From contig NZ_CP009512.1 of NCBI RefSeq assembly GCF_000970205.1, forward strand, positions 1,364,001-1,428,000: 64,000 nucleotides of DNA, written 5' to 3'. Positions 9,953-18,418 of this stretch are shown piece after piece (position 1 is the first letter of the stretch; every line of letters starts with the position of its first letter). The stretch is from Methanosarcina mazei S-6 (lineage in GTDB: Archaea > Halobacteriota > Methanosarcinia > Methanosarcinales > Methanosarcinaceae). Below the pieces are notes generated by a model. It had not been told where the DNA came from and ran no database searches. It saw only the letters and a list, made by a program, of their open reading frames with translations. The position numbers and the translations under genes were made by a program.

Positions 9953-10951
9953 ATGCCATTGGATGATGCGCATCATACCTTTTTGAATGACGAAATTGGA
10001 GAGAAACGGGCAGAAGAAGAGCTAGAAGCTTCATCGCCCCAAAGCTCGACACCGGCTGAATTAGTCGATGCAATCAATCTGGTTTTCGGCAAGCAAACCT
10101 ATAATCGAGCAATCCATGCGAAGGGCATCGTGTTAGAGGGAAGATTTCTCCCCAGCCCTTCGGCGGCAGCATTGAGTAAGGCGCCGCATTTTCAGAACGC
10201 AGCAGTCCCCGTGACAGTTCGTTTTTCCGATTTTGCAGGCATACCTACAATATCAGACACGGATGATCTTGCAAATCCGCGAGGTATGGCAGTGAAGTTT
10301 CATCTACCGGACGGATCGGAGACAGATCTTGTGATACATTCGTTCAATGGATTTCCCTCCGCCACTACTGATGAGTTTCGGGAACTCCTGATTGCAATTG
10401 GCTCAAGTGGACCCGGAGCTGCTACTCCGACGCCGGCTGACACTTACCTTGCAACACATCCAGTTGCGAAGTCGTTCCTGGAATCACAACAGCCTCCGCC
10501 AGTCAGCTATGCAACGCTCACTTATTTTGGAGTCAACAGTTACAAGTTCACCAATGCACAGGATCAGGTTGTTTTTGGTCGTTACCGCATCGAGCCTGAG
10601 GAGGGAAACCAGTTTTTGTCTGCAGAGGAGATTGAAAAAGCTTCTCCTGATTACCTTGCAGACGAGATTCGCCAGCGTCTGGCACGCGCACCAGTTAAGT
10701 TCGATTTACGCGTTCAAATATCGGAACCGGGAGATAAAATAGACGATCCTTCAATTGCGTGGCCTGGCACACGCAGGCTCGCCGATATAGGCCTAATCGA
10801 GATCACAAAAGTTATCCCAGATACTGATGCAGTGGAACGTGATCTTCTCTTCCTTCCCGCCCAATTACCCGAGGGAATCGAGCCGGCCGACCCTATGATC
10901 CAGTTTCGTAACGCTGCCTATGTTATCTCATACGGGCGCCGCCATCAATAA
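9953..10951 (+). CDS. Catalase-related peroxidase-like heme protein
   Basis: This 332-residue protein is of the short catalase-like (SrpA-type) family, which lacks the wrapping and C-terminal domains of true catalases. The distal His is in AIHAKGIVLEGRF. The conserved stretch VRFSDFAGIPTISD...NPRGMAVKFHLP follows. A candidate proximal Tyr lies in AYVISYGRR near the C-terminus. It probably removes organic peroxides or hydrogen peroxide using heme. The ATG at 9953 is preferred over the upstream TTG (9935) because AAAGGAGAG lies just before it and overlaps the TTG. The base composition is richer in GC than that of its neighbours, which may point to transfer from bacteria. Confidence 0.85.
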   Translation: MPLDDAHHTFLNDEIGEKRAEEELEASSPQSSTPAELVDAINLVFGKQTYNRAIHAKGIVLEGRFLPSPSAAALSKAPHFQNAAVPVTVRFSDFAGIPTISDTDDLANPRGMAVKFHLPDGSETDLVIHSFNGFPSATTDEFRELLIAIGSSGPGAATPTPADTYLATHPVAKSFLESQQPPPVSYATLTYFGVNSYKFTNAQDQVVFGRYRIEPEEGNQFLSAEEIEKASPDYLADEIRQRLARAPVKFDLRVQISEPGDKIDDPSIAWPGTRRLADIGLIEITKVIPDTDAVERDLLFLPAQLPEGIEPADPMIQFRNAAYVISYGRRHQ

Positions 10952-11174
10952 TATACCAGGAAAATGAAGGTCATTAACGGATAAAACCATGAACATTCCA
11001 TTTAAAGAATTTCAGTGAATTGCGGCTGATGTTGTGTAACTAGTACTGCGATTCCAAATAAATTCCTTATTTCAGAATAGAATTCTTGATCGTTGGGTAG
11101 ATTGAAACATCAAGTTTTATTAAAATGGTTCGGAATCGGAGAGCTAGTTTTGTCTATTCAATTTTTCGCGATCA

Positions 11175-11528
11175 CTATCTCTTTAATCTTGAGTCCAGGT
11201 ACTCCTTTAAAACTGCGGCGTTATTTAAATCCTCATTTTTTGCGGCATAGAGCAGGGTCAGGTCAGTTTCTTTCGCTTTATCCATGAGTTTCTGTACATA
11301 TTCTTCCTTTAGTTCCAGTTCTTCAAGATAGCATTTCCTGAACTCTTCCCATTTTTCAGGATCATGGGAAAACCATTTTCTAAGTTCGTCCCTGGGAGCT
11401 ATCTCCTTTAACCACAGGTCAAGCCTGACTTCGTTTTTTCGAAGTCCCCTGGGCCAAAGCCTGTCTACAAGTACCCTGAATCCATCATGGTCTGATGGTT
11501 GTTCGTAAATCCTTTTTAGTCGAATCAA
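11175..11528 (-). CDS. DUF488 family protein
   Basis: This 117-residue protein contains the family hallmarks VLVDRLWPRGLRK, WFSHDPEKWEEF and LTLLYAAKN. It belongs to the small DUF488 (YeaO-like) group, whose function is unknown. The TTG start at 11528 is supported by a long purine-rich ribosome site (AAAAGGGGGGG) a few bases upstream. No operon partner is visible. Confidence 0.85.
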   Translation of the reverse strand: MIRLKRIYEQPSDHDGFRVLVDRLWPRGLRKNEVRLDLWLKEIAPRDELRKWFSHDPEKWEEFRKCYLEELELKEEYVQKLMDKAKETDLTLLYAAKNEDLNNAAVLKEYLDSRLKR

Positions 11529-12073
11529 CTACTTCCCCCCCTTTTAATTATTTAAACATTTTCTGAGTTCATTTTTTCCTCTACTCACTTTTTACTTTCC
11601 GGATGGGCTCTAAATGGTTTCTACGTGTCCAGATTTAACGACTAAAAGCAATAGCCCGAAGTCTGAGTTGCTGATTCTAATATTGCAGTTTGTAGCATAT
11701 TATTTTTTAATAGTTCTATTTCCTTTTCAATTCCATCATTTCTTGCTTGGCCGAGATCAGTTTGTCTCTCATTTTAGATGCTCGCACCTCAGCTGCTTTA
11801 ATTCCGTCCTGCAACTCTCATAAAGTTCTGATTCTTCAAGATCCGATTCCGCACGTAACTTTTCGACTCTCAATATTTTCCCTTAAATACTACCAACTGT
11901 TTCCAATGTGAGTTTATATACACGAAAACTCATTCTCAGCAAATTGAAGATCTAAATTTGATGGCTTTAAATTTTATTATACTGATCCTTTTTCAGGCAA
12001 TTGCTTGTAAAGGTTCCCATTTTTGGGTGAAAATACCTTGATAGCTTTAAGAGAAATATCAGTTTTTTGATTT
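11529..12073. other. Intergenic region with a frameshifted coiled-coil remnant
   Basis: On the minus strand (about 11885-11716) one frame gives AESDLEESELYES and the adjoining frame gives KAAEVRASKMRDKLISAKQ, then a stop. This looks like a short heptad-rich protein broken by one frameshift. Its family is not recognised. Nothing else is visible. Confidence 0.35.
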
Positions 12074-12630
12074 TCAGAAACTGGATTTGTGCTTTTCAAC
12101 CAGCTTCTCATATACTTTCAAAGTTTTTTCAGCTATGGTTTTCCAGTTGTATTTCTGTTTAAGAAGATAGTTCCCTTTTTCTCCCATCTTGTTACGACCA
12201 AGCCTTTCAAGGATATAATTTAGGCCCCAGGCAATAGAAGAGGGTTCTTTATAAGCAATAATGCCTGTTTTGAAGTTTTCCACAAGTTCAACCACGGCGA
12301 GCATCCTTGTTGCGCCTCCTACAAGGATCACTTGTAACTATCGGTTTACTTGCGTCCCAGGCTTCAAGTACGATAATTCCGAAAGGCTCGTTCCTGCTAG
12401 GAATGCAAACAAGGTCACAGGCATTAAACCAGTCTATCACAGTATTATCCGCGGCATACCCAAGAAAGTTACAGGAATTTCCGATCCCAAGTTTATGAGC
12501 TTGATATTCACAAAGGGCGCGCATTTCCCCTTCTCCTGTGAGTACAAACTGTGCATTCTTTTTTCAGAACCTTTGCCGCAGCTTCTATTAGCAGGTCAGG
12601 ACCTTTCTGATATGCCATCCTTCCAGTAAA
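12074..12630 (-). pseudogene. Decayed glycosyltransferase (GT4-like), C-terminal half
   Basis: Three consecutive minus-strand frames together form the GT-B C-terminal domain of a GT4 glycosyltransferase. GRMAYQKGPDLLIEAAAKV lies near 12620-12560. NFLGYAADNTVIDWFNACDL and CIPSRNEPFGIIVLEAW lie at 12470-12350. GATRMLAVVELVENFKTGI with the C-terminal helix KYNWKTIAEKTLKVYEKL lies at 12331-12074. At least two frameshifts separate them, and the N-terminal acceptor domain is absent. It is therefore non-functional. Confidence 0.8.
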
Positions 12631-13059
12631 TTAACCCTGGTTCCCAGGTGAAGGAAAATTCCTTAACTGTTGCATCAGGCCGAGAAGGTTAGCCTCACCC
12701 CACAACTCGACAATCTTACCATCCTTAATACGGAAGATCTCTATGCCAGTCATGGTTATTGTTTTTTCTGTGGCCGGCAGACCCATAAAATCGCCTTTAT
12801 GTATACCATGGGCTGTGAAGCGAGCAGCCACATTATCTCCTTCGGCAATCATATCTTCTATTGTAACATTGAGGTGTTCGAAGGCTGCTCTGCATGAGGT
12901 GATTACTTCTTTTATTCCATTTATTCCTGAAGATACAGGAAGAGGAACATGAAGAGTGAAATCAGATGATAGCAGTTCATTGGCAATATTTAGATTTCCT
13001 TTAGAGGGCCCTTCCTCAAAGAATCGACGGACTATTGCTTTATTCTCTTCTGTAGACAT
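12631..13059 (-). CDS. SnoaL-like / ester cyclase family protein
   Basis: This 142-residue NTF2-fold protein resembles the SnoaL-like polyketide cyclase family. It has the N-terminal helix NKAIVRRFFEEG, the segment DMIAEGDNVAARFTAHGIHKG and the C-terminal strand pair IEIFRIKDGKIVELWGEANL. Members are small, often with unknown substrates, so a specific reaction cannot be given. A GAGGAG ribosome site precedes the ATG. The cupin gene begins just upstream on the same strand with a 45-base gap, so the two may be cotranscribed. Confidence 0.8.
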   Translation of the reverse strand: MSTEENKAIVRRFFEEGPSKGNLNIANELLSSDFTLHVPLPVSSGINGIKEVITSCRAAFEHLNVTIEDMIAEGDNVAARFTAHGIHKGDFMGLPATEKTITMTGIEIFRIKDGKIVELWGEANLLGLMQQLRNFPSPGNQG

Positions 13060-13104
13060 ATTTCTCCTCTATTGTTTTATTTATCCTGTTTGTGTGATTT
13101 TGCT

Positions 13105-13443
13105 TCACAGCAAGCGTGTGGATTCGGTTTGTCTCGGGACTTTAACAACGAGTACTCTAAAGATTCCATCTCCGGGATTCAAAAGGCGGTGAGGAACTTT
13201 TGCAGGACTTTCAATTAACGTATCCATGCTGACCTCCTGTTGCTCATCCCCAATCTCAACAATGCCTTTCCCCTCAAGAATATAGAAAAAGACATTTGTT
13301 GGAGTGCTATGCTTTTTTAAGGCTTCTCCTGGCTTTAGTTCTATATGTACTGCTTGGGCATGTTCTGTATCATAGAGCATTCTAACGCTTACATTATGAG
13401 GATTCGGCTTTTCAGGTGAAGATTCCATATCAATAACTTTCAT
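13105..13443 (-). CDS. Cupin-domain protein
   Basis: This single-domain cupin has about 112 residues. The motif region PGEALKKHSTPTNVFFYILEG and the second motif SPAKVPHRLLNPGDG provide the metal-binding His set of the fold. The ATG at 13443 is preferred to the one at 13464 because GAGGG stands eight bases before it. Substrate and metal are unknown. The downstream SnoaL-like gene lies on the same strand. Confidence 0.8.
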   Translation of the reverse strand: MKVIDMESSPEKPNPHNVSVRMLYDTEHAQAVHIELKPGEALKKHSTPTNVFFYILEGKGIVEIGDEQQEVSMDTLIESPAKVPHRLLNPGDGIFRVLVVKVPRQTESTRLL

Positions 13444-13502
13444 ATTGTTCCCTCTTTTAACCATAATTTTATGTTATTCAGTATATTTTAATAATTTAGT
13501 TA

Positions 13503-13580
13503 GTGTTGCGTCAATGTTCAGAGATTTAATTTCTGAAAATCACAATTAATCTATGCGATATTTTGCTGTTGACGCAACAC
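13503..13580. mobile_element. MITE with IS630-like ends (78 bp)
   Basis: The ends are inverted repeats: GTGTTGCGTCAA on the left and its complement TTGACGCAACAC on the right. The left flank is TA; the right flank is CA, probably a mutated TA. The terminal sequence closely matches the right end of the IS630-like element at 30312-31513 (GTGTCGCGTCAA). It has no coding capacity, so it is a non-autonomous derivative, mobilised in trans if at all. It lies between the hcp and cupin genes and interrupts neither. Confidence 0.7.
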
Positions 13581-13597
13581 CAGTTTCTTCATAAAGT

Positions 13598-15226
13598 TCA
13601 AGCTTGATTCAGAAGTACTTTCATATCAGCTTCAACGGTTGTGTTTGGCCTGATATTGAAGTTTTCAACCAGCACTTTAAGGACGTTCGGCGAAACAAAG
13701 GCTGGGAGTGTAGGACCCAGGGTGATGTTCTTTACTCCAAGACTCAGGAGGGCAAGCAGAACAAGCACGGCTTTTTGCTCATACCATGCTATGTTGTAGG
13801 AAACAGGGAGATCATTTATGTCCTTGAGGCCGAAAGCCTCTGCAAGTTTCTGAGCTATTACTACAAGAGAGTATGAATCATTACACTGACCTGCATCGAT
13901 TACTCTTGGGATTCCTTCTATATCTCCAAGATCCAGTTTGTTGTAGCGGTATTTTGCACAGCCGGCTGTCAGGATTACGGTGTCTTTTGGTAGGGCTTTT
14001 GCAAAATCTGTGTAGTAAGCTCTTTCCTTATGTCTGCCGTCGCAGCCTGCCATGACCATGAACCTGCTGATCTTTCCGGTTTTTACGGCATCTATTATCT
14101 TATCTGCAACAGAAATGGCTGCATCATGTGCGAAACCTCCGACTATTGTTCCACTTTCCAGTTGCTCGGGTGGCTTGCTCATTTTTGCCTGTTCTATAAG
14201 CGGAGTAAAGTCCTTTGTGCCATCTTCTTTTTCATATATATGGGTAAGCCCTTCAAAACCCACGACTCCTGTAGTGTAGATCCTGTTTCTGTATGATTCC
14301 CTTGGTGGGATTATGCAGTTTGTTGTCAGCAGGATGGGGCCGTTGAACTTTTCGAACTCTTCGTTCTGTCTCCACCAGGCATTTCCGTAATTGCCTACGA
14401 AATTGTCATATTTCTTAAATGCAGGATAAGAGTTTGCAGGCAGCATTTCTCCGTGGGTATAAACATCTATTCCGGTACCCTTTGTCTGCTCAAGGAGCTG
14501 TTCGAGATCCCTCAGGTCATGCCCACTGATAAGTATTCCAGGCCTATCTCTTACACCTATATTAACTACTGTCGGTTCAGGGTTTCCATATGTTTCTGTA
14601 TTTGCTCTGTCAAGCAGGGCGAGGACAGAGACACCTTTCTGTCCGCACTCCAGGACAAGGCCGGTTAGGGCTTCTACTCCTAAGCTGTCGTCTGTTGTTG
14701 CAAACAGTCCTTTTTCTATAAACTCAAAGCTTGCTTCATCTTTATATCCCAGAATATAGGCATGGTGTGCATAAGCGGCCATTCCCTTCATCCCGTAGGT
14801 GAGAAGTTCTCTAAGGGATCGGATATCTTCATCTGCAGTTGAGTGAACAGCAACATCCAAATTTCCTATGTTTTCAGGGGTAACTGTAGCCACTGCAGGC
14901 AGGTCTTTTTCGGCATCTATTATTCCCGAAGGAAGCTTTGCCTTAATGTTGTCTCTGAGCTCAAATCCTTTCTTTATATAGGATTCAATTTCCTCCTTGT
15001 CAAAATTAGTGTTAGTAAGAGTGGCAAAGAAGCCGTCAAGAATAAAACGATCTGTTGCTTCTTCATTCAGACCTGCAGCCCTTGCTTTAAGATTATAAAA
15101 AGAGATGCTTTTGAGGACATAGATCAATCTGTCCTGAAGATCTGCAACTTCCCCTTTCTTGCCGCATACTCCATTTTTCGTACAACCTATTGACTTAAAA
15201 GTTTCTTGACATTGATTACAAAACAT
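13598..15226 (-). CDS. hcp: Hybrid cluster protein (hydroxylamine/NO reductase)
   Basis: This 542-residue Hcp is of the anaerobe type. The N-terminal Fe-S cluster ligands are C3, C6, C15 and C21 (CX2CX8CX5C). The hybrid-cluster ligand regions are visible as [49 protein letters not shown] and [18 protein letters not shown]. Family members reduce hydroxylamine and, physiologically, probably nitric oxide, so a nitrosative-stress role is likely. A GGTGAT ribosome site precedes the ATG. No dedicated reductase gene (hcr-like) is adjacent. Confidence 0.95.
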   Translation of the reverse strand: MFCNQCQETFKSIGCTKNGVCGKKGEVADLQDRLIYVLKSISFYNLKARAAGLNEEATDRFILDGFFATLTNTNFDKEEIESYIKKGFELRDNIKAKLPSGIIDAEKDLPAVATVTPENIGNLDVAVHSTADEDIRSLRELLTYGMKGMAAYAHHAYILGYKDEASFEFIEKGLFATTDDSLGVEALTGLVLECGQKGVSVLALLDRANTETYGNPEPTVVNIGVRDRPGILISGHDLRDLEQLLEQTKGTGIDVYTHGEMLPANSYPAFKKYDNFVGNYGNAWWRQNEEFEKFNGPILLTTNCIIPPRESYRNRIYTTGVVGFEGLTHIYEKEDGTKDFTPLIEQAKMSKPPEQLESGTIVGGFAHDAAISVADKIIDAVKTGKISRFMVMAGCDGRHKERAYYTDFAKALPKDTVILTAGCAKYRYNKLDLGDIEGIPRVIDAGQCNDSYSLVVIAQKLAEAFGLKDINDLPVSYNIAWYEQKAVLVLLALLSLGVKNITLGPTLPAFVSPNVLKVLVENFNIRPNTTVEADMKVLLNQA

Positions 15227-15669
15227 ATTTTATCACCTTTAAAACTGTTATTCAGTTTACTCCCGGTTTTTTCATTCTTTCATATCTGCAGATCCAGTTT
15301 CTGAATCATTGAGGTGTAGTGTACTATATTTGTAGAATGTATCTGTAAAATACATTAGGGAACTATTTTCTATACGATAGTGGCTCATATATAGGAGACA
15401 GTTTCGATGTGGGTACCTTAATAATAAAAATTCAATTTCACAAAAAACCGGATGCACAATCTTTGTCGGAGGTAAGCTGGGAAGGAAGCCTGGACACGGG
15501 ACAAAGCTGGCCAACATTAATTCCACCTCAGTAATGGTCTTGATTCTGTAGACACCGGGCAGGTGCCTGTGGTGTATATTGTTACTTTTGCCATACGCTC
15601 TAATTCTATTGTTATCCAGTTTCATTCAATTTTTTTTCAATTAGTTTCTTTTTTATTCATTCCCAAAAT
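15227..15669. other. Upstream region of hcp, no gene seen
   Basis: This contains the promoter region of hcp on the minus strand. A 117-codon open frame is present but has no coding character and no ribosome site. Weak dyads occur (ACTAT...ATAGT and TGTAT...ATACA around 15345-15385) that could be regulator sites, but they are short. Confidence 0.35.
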
Positions 15670-17853
15670 TTAATACTCGATGAGCACATTGATGTCCCCG
15701 ATCTTCTTTGATACGTTGACCAGCGTCTCGTACTCGGCCTTCCTGAAATTCAGAGCGGTCAATGTGTTTCCAACTTTCATGTTGTTGAACTGCACATTGT
15801 CCAGCCAAGAAGGCAGATGTGGCTTGTTGATAATCAGCCGGTTGTTCAGGGCATCAGGAGCTATGCCCAGGCAGGCTGTGAGCATACATGGTATGGTTCC
15901 AGACGCCCATGCCTGCGGGCTACAGGCTATCGGGTATTTCACGGGGATGTCGTACTCAGAGCGAGTAAGCCCACTGAAGCATTCCGGCAGGCGGTAGCCC
16001 TCGAACGTCCTGGCCGCCTCGTATATGCCTGTGAACAATAAGGACATTTCATTGATGAACCCGTATTTTCTCAAGCCCATGCTAATGATTGCGTTGTCAT
16101 GCGGCCAGACCGTGCCGTTGTGATATCCCAGCGGGTTGTACCGCTGCTCTTTAGATGATAGCGTGCGAATGCCCCATTCGGTGAACATGTCGTCTCTGAA
16201 GATCCTGTCGACCAGGTATTTTACGTATTTTTGATCGATAATTCCTGTCCACAGGCACTGTGCCGGGTTAGACGATATCACGTCACATACGCCTTCCGCA
16301 TCCAGTGCCTGGGCGAAAAATTGACTGTCTTTCATCCAGAATTCACGGTTGAACCTCTCTTTCAGTTCCCTTGCTTCCTTTTCCAGCCTTGCTGCATCAT
16401 TTTCCCGTCCCAGCTGCCTGAATAGAGGTGCAAGTTGCCTCTTCGCCATGTACACGTATCCCTGTACTTCGGCAACGGCGACCGGTTGTTTCGCCAGAGT
16501 GCCATCCGAGCGGCTGATGGAATCGGGAGAGTCCTTCCATCCCTGGTTGTAAATGCCCATTGGGGATCTCACCGCATAGTAGGCAAAACCATTTCCTTCC
16601 AGATTGGCGTAGACATCGATCCATTCCAGGGCCATATCCACATTGCCTTCCAGCTGCTTGACCAGTTCGATGTCCCCGGTCCAGTTTACGTATTCGGCCA
16701 GGAGGATCAGGAACAGAGGAGTAGCATCGACAGTGCCGTAGTAAGGCGAATGCGGGATCAGGTTCAGGTTCGCTAGCTCGCCCTGCCTCAGCTCGTGAAG
16801 CATTTTGCCGGGCTCCTGGTCCCTCCAGTTATCTGATCTGTTGCTCTGGAATTTTGCGTTCACCAGCAGTGTGCTTTTTGCCAGCCCTGCATCGAAAGGC
16901 AATAGCTGGAGAGCTGAGATTATGCTATCTCGCCCGAATAATGTGTCATACCAGGGCACCCCGGCCGAATGGAACACATCACCGTTAAGGCTCATGCGCA
17001 TCATTTTCAGGTCAGACAGTGAGCGCACCATGATGCTGTTGAAAATGTTGTTGCTGGTTGGTATGCTGTCACTGTATTCGAGGGCCTTGACGTAGGACCT
17101 TATAATCTGGTTCATTCGCTCATCGGGATCTTTCACTGGCCGCTCAGGTTCCTGGCCGGGCTCGATCTCCTCTACGGAGATTTCCACATCAACTGTCTGT
17201 GACCCGCGTGGGGATATATCCAGTTCAAATGTGCATTTTTTTCCTTCGACCCTTGTGGGCAATGGATCAAATGCAATGATTGTGTTGCGATGAAGTTTGT
17301 CCTCTCCCTCGTAGGATAAGTAAAGCTTTTTGCCATCGAACCTGGTAGGCAACACTTCTCCGGAGGTCGGTGGGGCGATGCCCCTGACTGTGAACATGTC
17401 TGCGAAATCTGCGTTGAATTCAAAAGTAAGGCTCAGGGTCACAGGGAACGTGTTGAAGTTCCGGATAGTCTGGCTGTGCCGGATGCAGCCCGGTATGACC
17501 GTGGCAATAGTGCCAAGAAGCGTTTCTTTGGGGACGGTGGTGCCCGTGCAATCCTTCATTTCCGGGTTGGTGACCATAAGAGTTGATCTAAACCCTCTCA
17601 CGTCACTGGATAGAACCTGCGTTGGAGGCATATCCATGAGCCGCATGAGAAAACCGCTCAGGTACCTGCAGTCACGGTAATAGAGGCCATATCCGTAATT
17701 TTCTATAATAGGTATCTCGCCATTCTCTTGCGTTACGAACGTCAGCCCATTATCCCTTATGACCATACTGTTGATGATGCTATTGGACAGGGTATGTCTC
17801 TTGTATATGTCCCATGCTTCAGGGATTTTCTCTCGTTCAGAAAGCTCTAGCAT
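15670..17853 (-). CDS. Amylo-alpha-1,6-glucosidase / glycogen debranching-type enzyme
   Basis: This 727-residue protein has an N-terminal beta-sandwich domain (ENYGYGLYYRDCRYLSGF near residue 50) and a C-terminal (alpha/alpha)6 glucosidase domain from about residue 250. Family motifs include WYDTLFGRDSIISALQL, YYGTVDATPLFL and NPLGYHNGTVWPHDNAIIS. Such enzymes hydrolyse alpha-1,6 branches or related glucosides in storage polysaccharide. The downstream-transcribed neighbour is hcp. The GH13 enzyme gene lies 0.57 kb upstream on the same strand, suggesting a shared carbohydrate theme. The base composition is more GC-rich than that of the flanks. Confidence 0.85.
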   Translation of the reverse strand: MLELSEREKIPEAWDIYKRHTLSNSIINSMVIRDNGLTFVTQENGEIPIIENYGYGLYYRDCRYLSGFLMRLMDMPPTQVLSSDVRGFRSTLMVTNPEMKDCTGTTVPKETLLGTIATVIPGCIRHSQTIRNFNTFPVTLSLTFEFNADFADMFTVRGIAPPTSGEVLPTRFDGKKLYLSYEGEDKLHRNTIIAFDPLPTRVEGKKCTFELDISPRGSQTVDVEISVEEIEPGQEPERPVKDPDERMNQIIRSYVKALEYSDSIPTSNNIFNSIMVRSLSDLKMMRMSLNGDVFHSAGVPWYDTLFGRDSIISALQLLPFDAGLAKSTLLVNAKFQSNRSDNWRDQEPGKMLHELRQGELANLNLIPHSPYYGTVDATPLFLILLAEYVNWTGDIELVKQLEGNVDMALEWIDVYANLEGNGFAYYAVRSPMGIYNQGWKDSPDSISRSDGTLAKQPVAVAEVQGYVYMAKRQLAPLFRQLGRENDAARLEKEARELKERFNREFWMKDSQFFAQALDAEGVCDVISSNPAQCLWTGIIDQKYVKYLVDRIFRDDMFTEWGIRTLSSKEQRYNPLGYHNGTVWPHDNAIISMGLRKYGFINEMSLLFTGIYEAARTFEGYRLPECFSGLTRSEYDIPVKYPIACSPQAWASGTIPCMLTACLGIAPDALNNRLIINKPHLPSWLDNVQFNNMKVGNTLTALNFRKAEYETLVNVSKKIGDINVLIEY

Positions 17854-18418
17854 GCAAATTCCTCAAAACATGATATCAATTTTATATAGTGGCTGCAGCC
17901 TTCAGGACAGGCTCTGCCGTAAGGTCGCTTCTTACAAAAACTGCATAGTCGGACTGGTCGCACATCCAGGGAATCTGCTTTTCATCGTTATTGGCGTAAG
18001 CAGAGTTTTTTACATATGAAATCAATCTCAATGAACGCTAGTTTTTATAAGATCTCAATAAGTGCTAGTTTTTCGTAAGGTCCAAGAGTTGCACAGTTTT
18101 TGGAGTAAGTATTCATTTTCACCTGTTTTATGCACTTGCCTGATTAAGAAGCGATGTTAATATCTTCAACTGTTAATTCATTATCAGCAAGTACCACCGG
18201 ACACTTCTTGCTGGTTGTGATAACCTATATGACGATGATTACAGCCTATATGCTTGAATTCTACACATTAGGAAAATACAATTAACCATATCCAGGAAAG
18301 TACTCTTGCTTTGCTGTTTATCCGAAAGTTTCAGTTCCCTTAAAAGAGAGACCATAGCATCTACCAACTCCAGCATCTACCATCTTCTTTATTTTAATTA
18401 AGATTAGAGGTTTTGGGA
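17854..18418. other. Intergenic region with two coding remnants
   Basis: On the minus strand at about 18022-17882 there is an uninterrupted coding-like stretch (SAYANNDEKQIPWMCDQSDY, then FVRSDLTAEPVLKAAATI and a stop) without a usable start codon; its family is not recognised. At about 18285-18390 lies a second, shorter oxidoreductase remnant, listed separately. Two copies of GCTAGTTTTT occur near 18038 and 18066. Confidence 0.4.
18285..18390 (-). pseudogene. Short remnant of a ferredoxin reductase-like gene
   Basis: This stretch aligns base by base with part of the decayed oxidoreductase at about 8478-8560. Shared elements include TCTTGCTTT, TTCCCTTnAAAGAGAGACnAT and GCnTCTACCA. In protein terms it covers the MVDAxVSLxRE region. 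It is too short and too mutated to be functional. Confidence 0.55.

Noticed and set aside
12288-12524. Plus- and minus-strand short frames considered as separate small genes
   Set aside because: The minus-strand pieces join across frameshifts into one glycosyltransferase remnant.
15272-15625. 117-codon minus-strand open frame upstream of hcp
   Set aside because: It has no ribosome site and no family resemblance, its amino acid use is unlike its neighbours, and it occupies the hcp promoter region.
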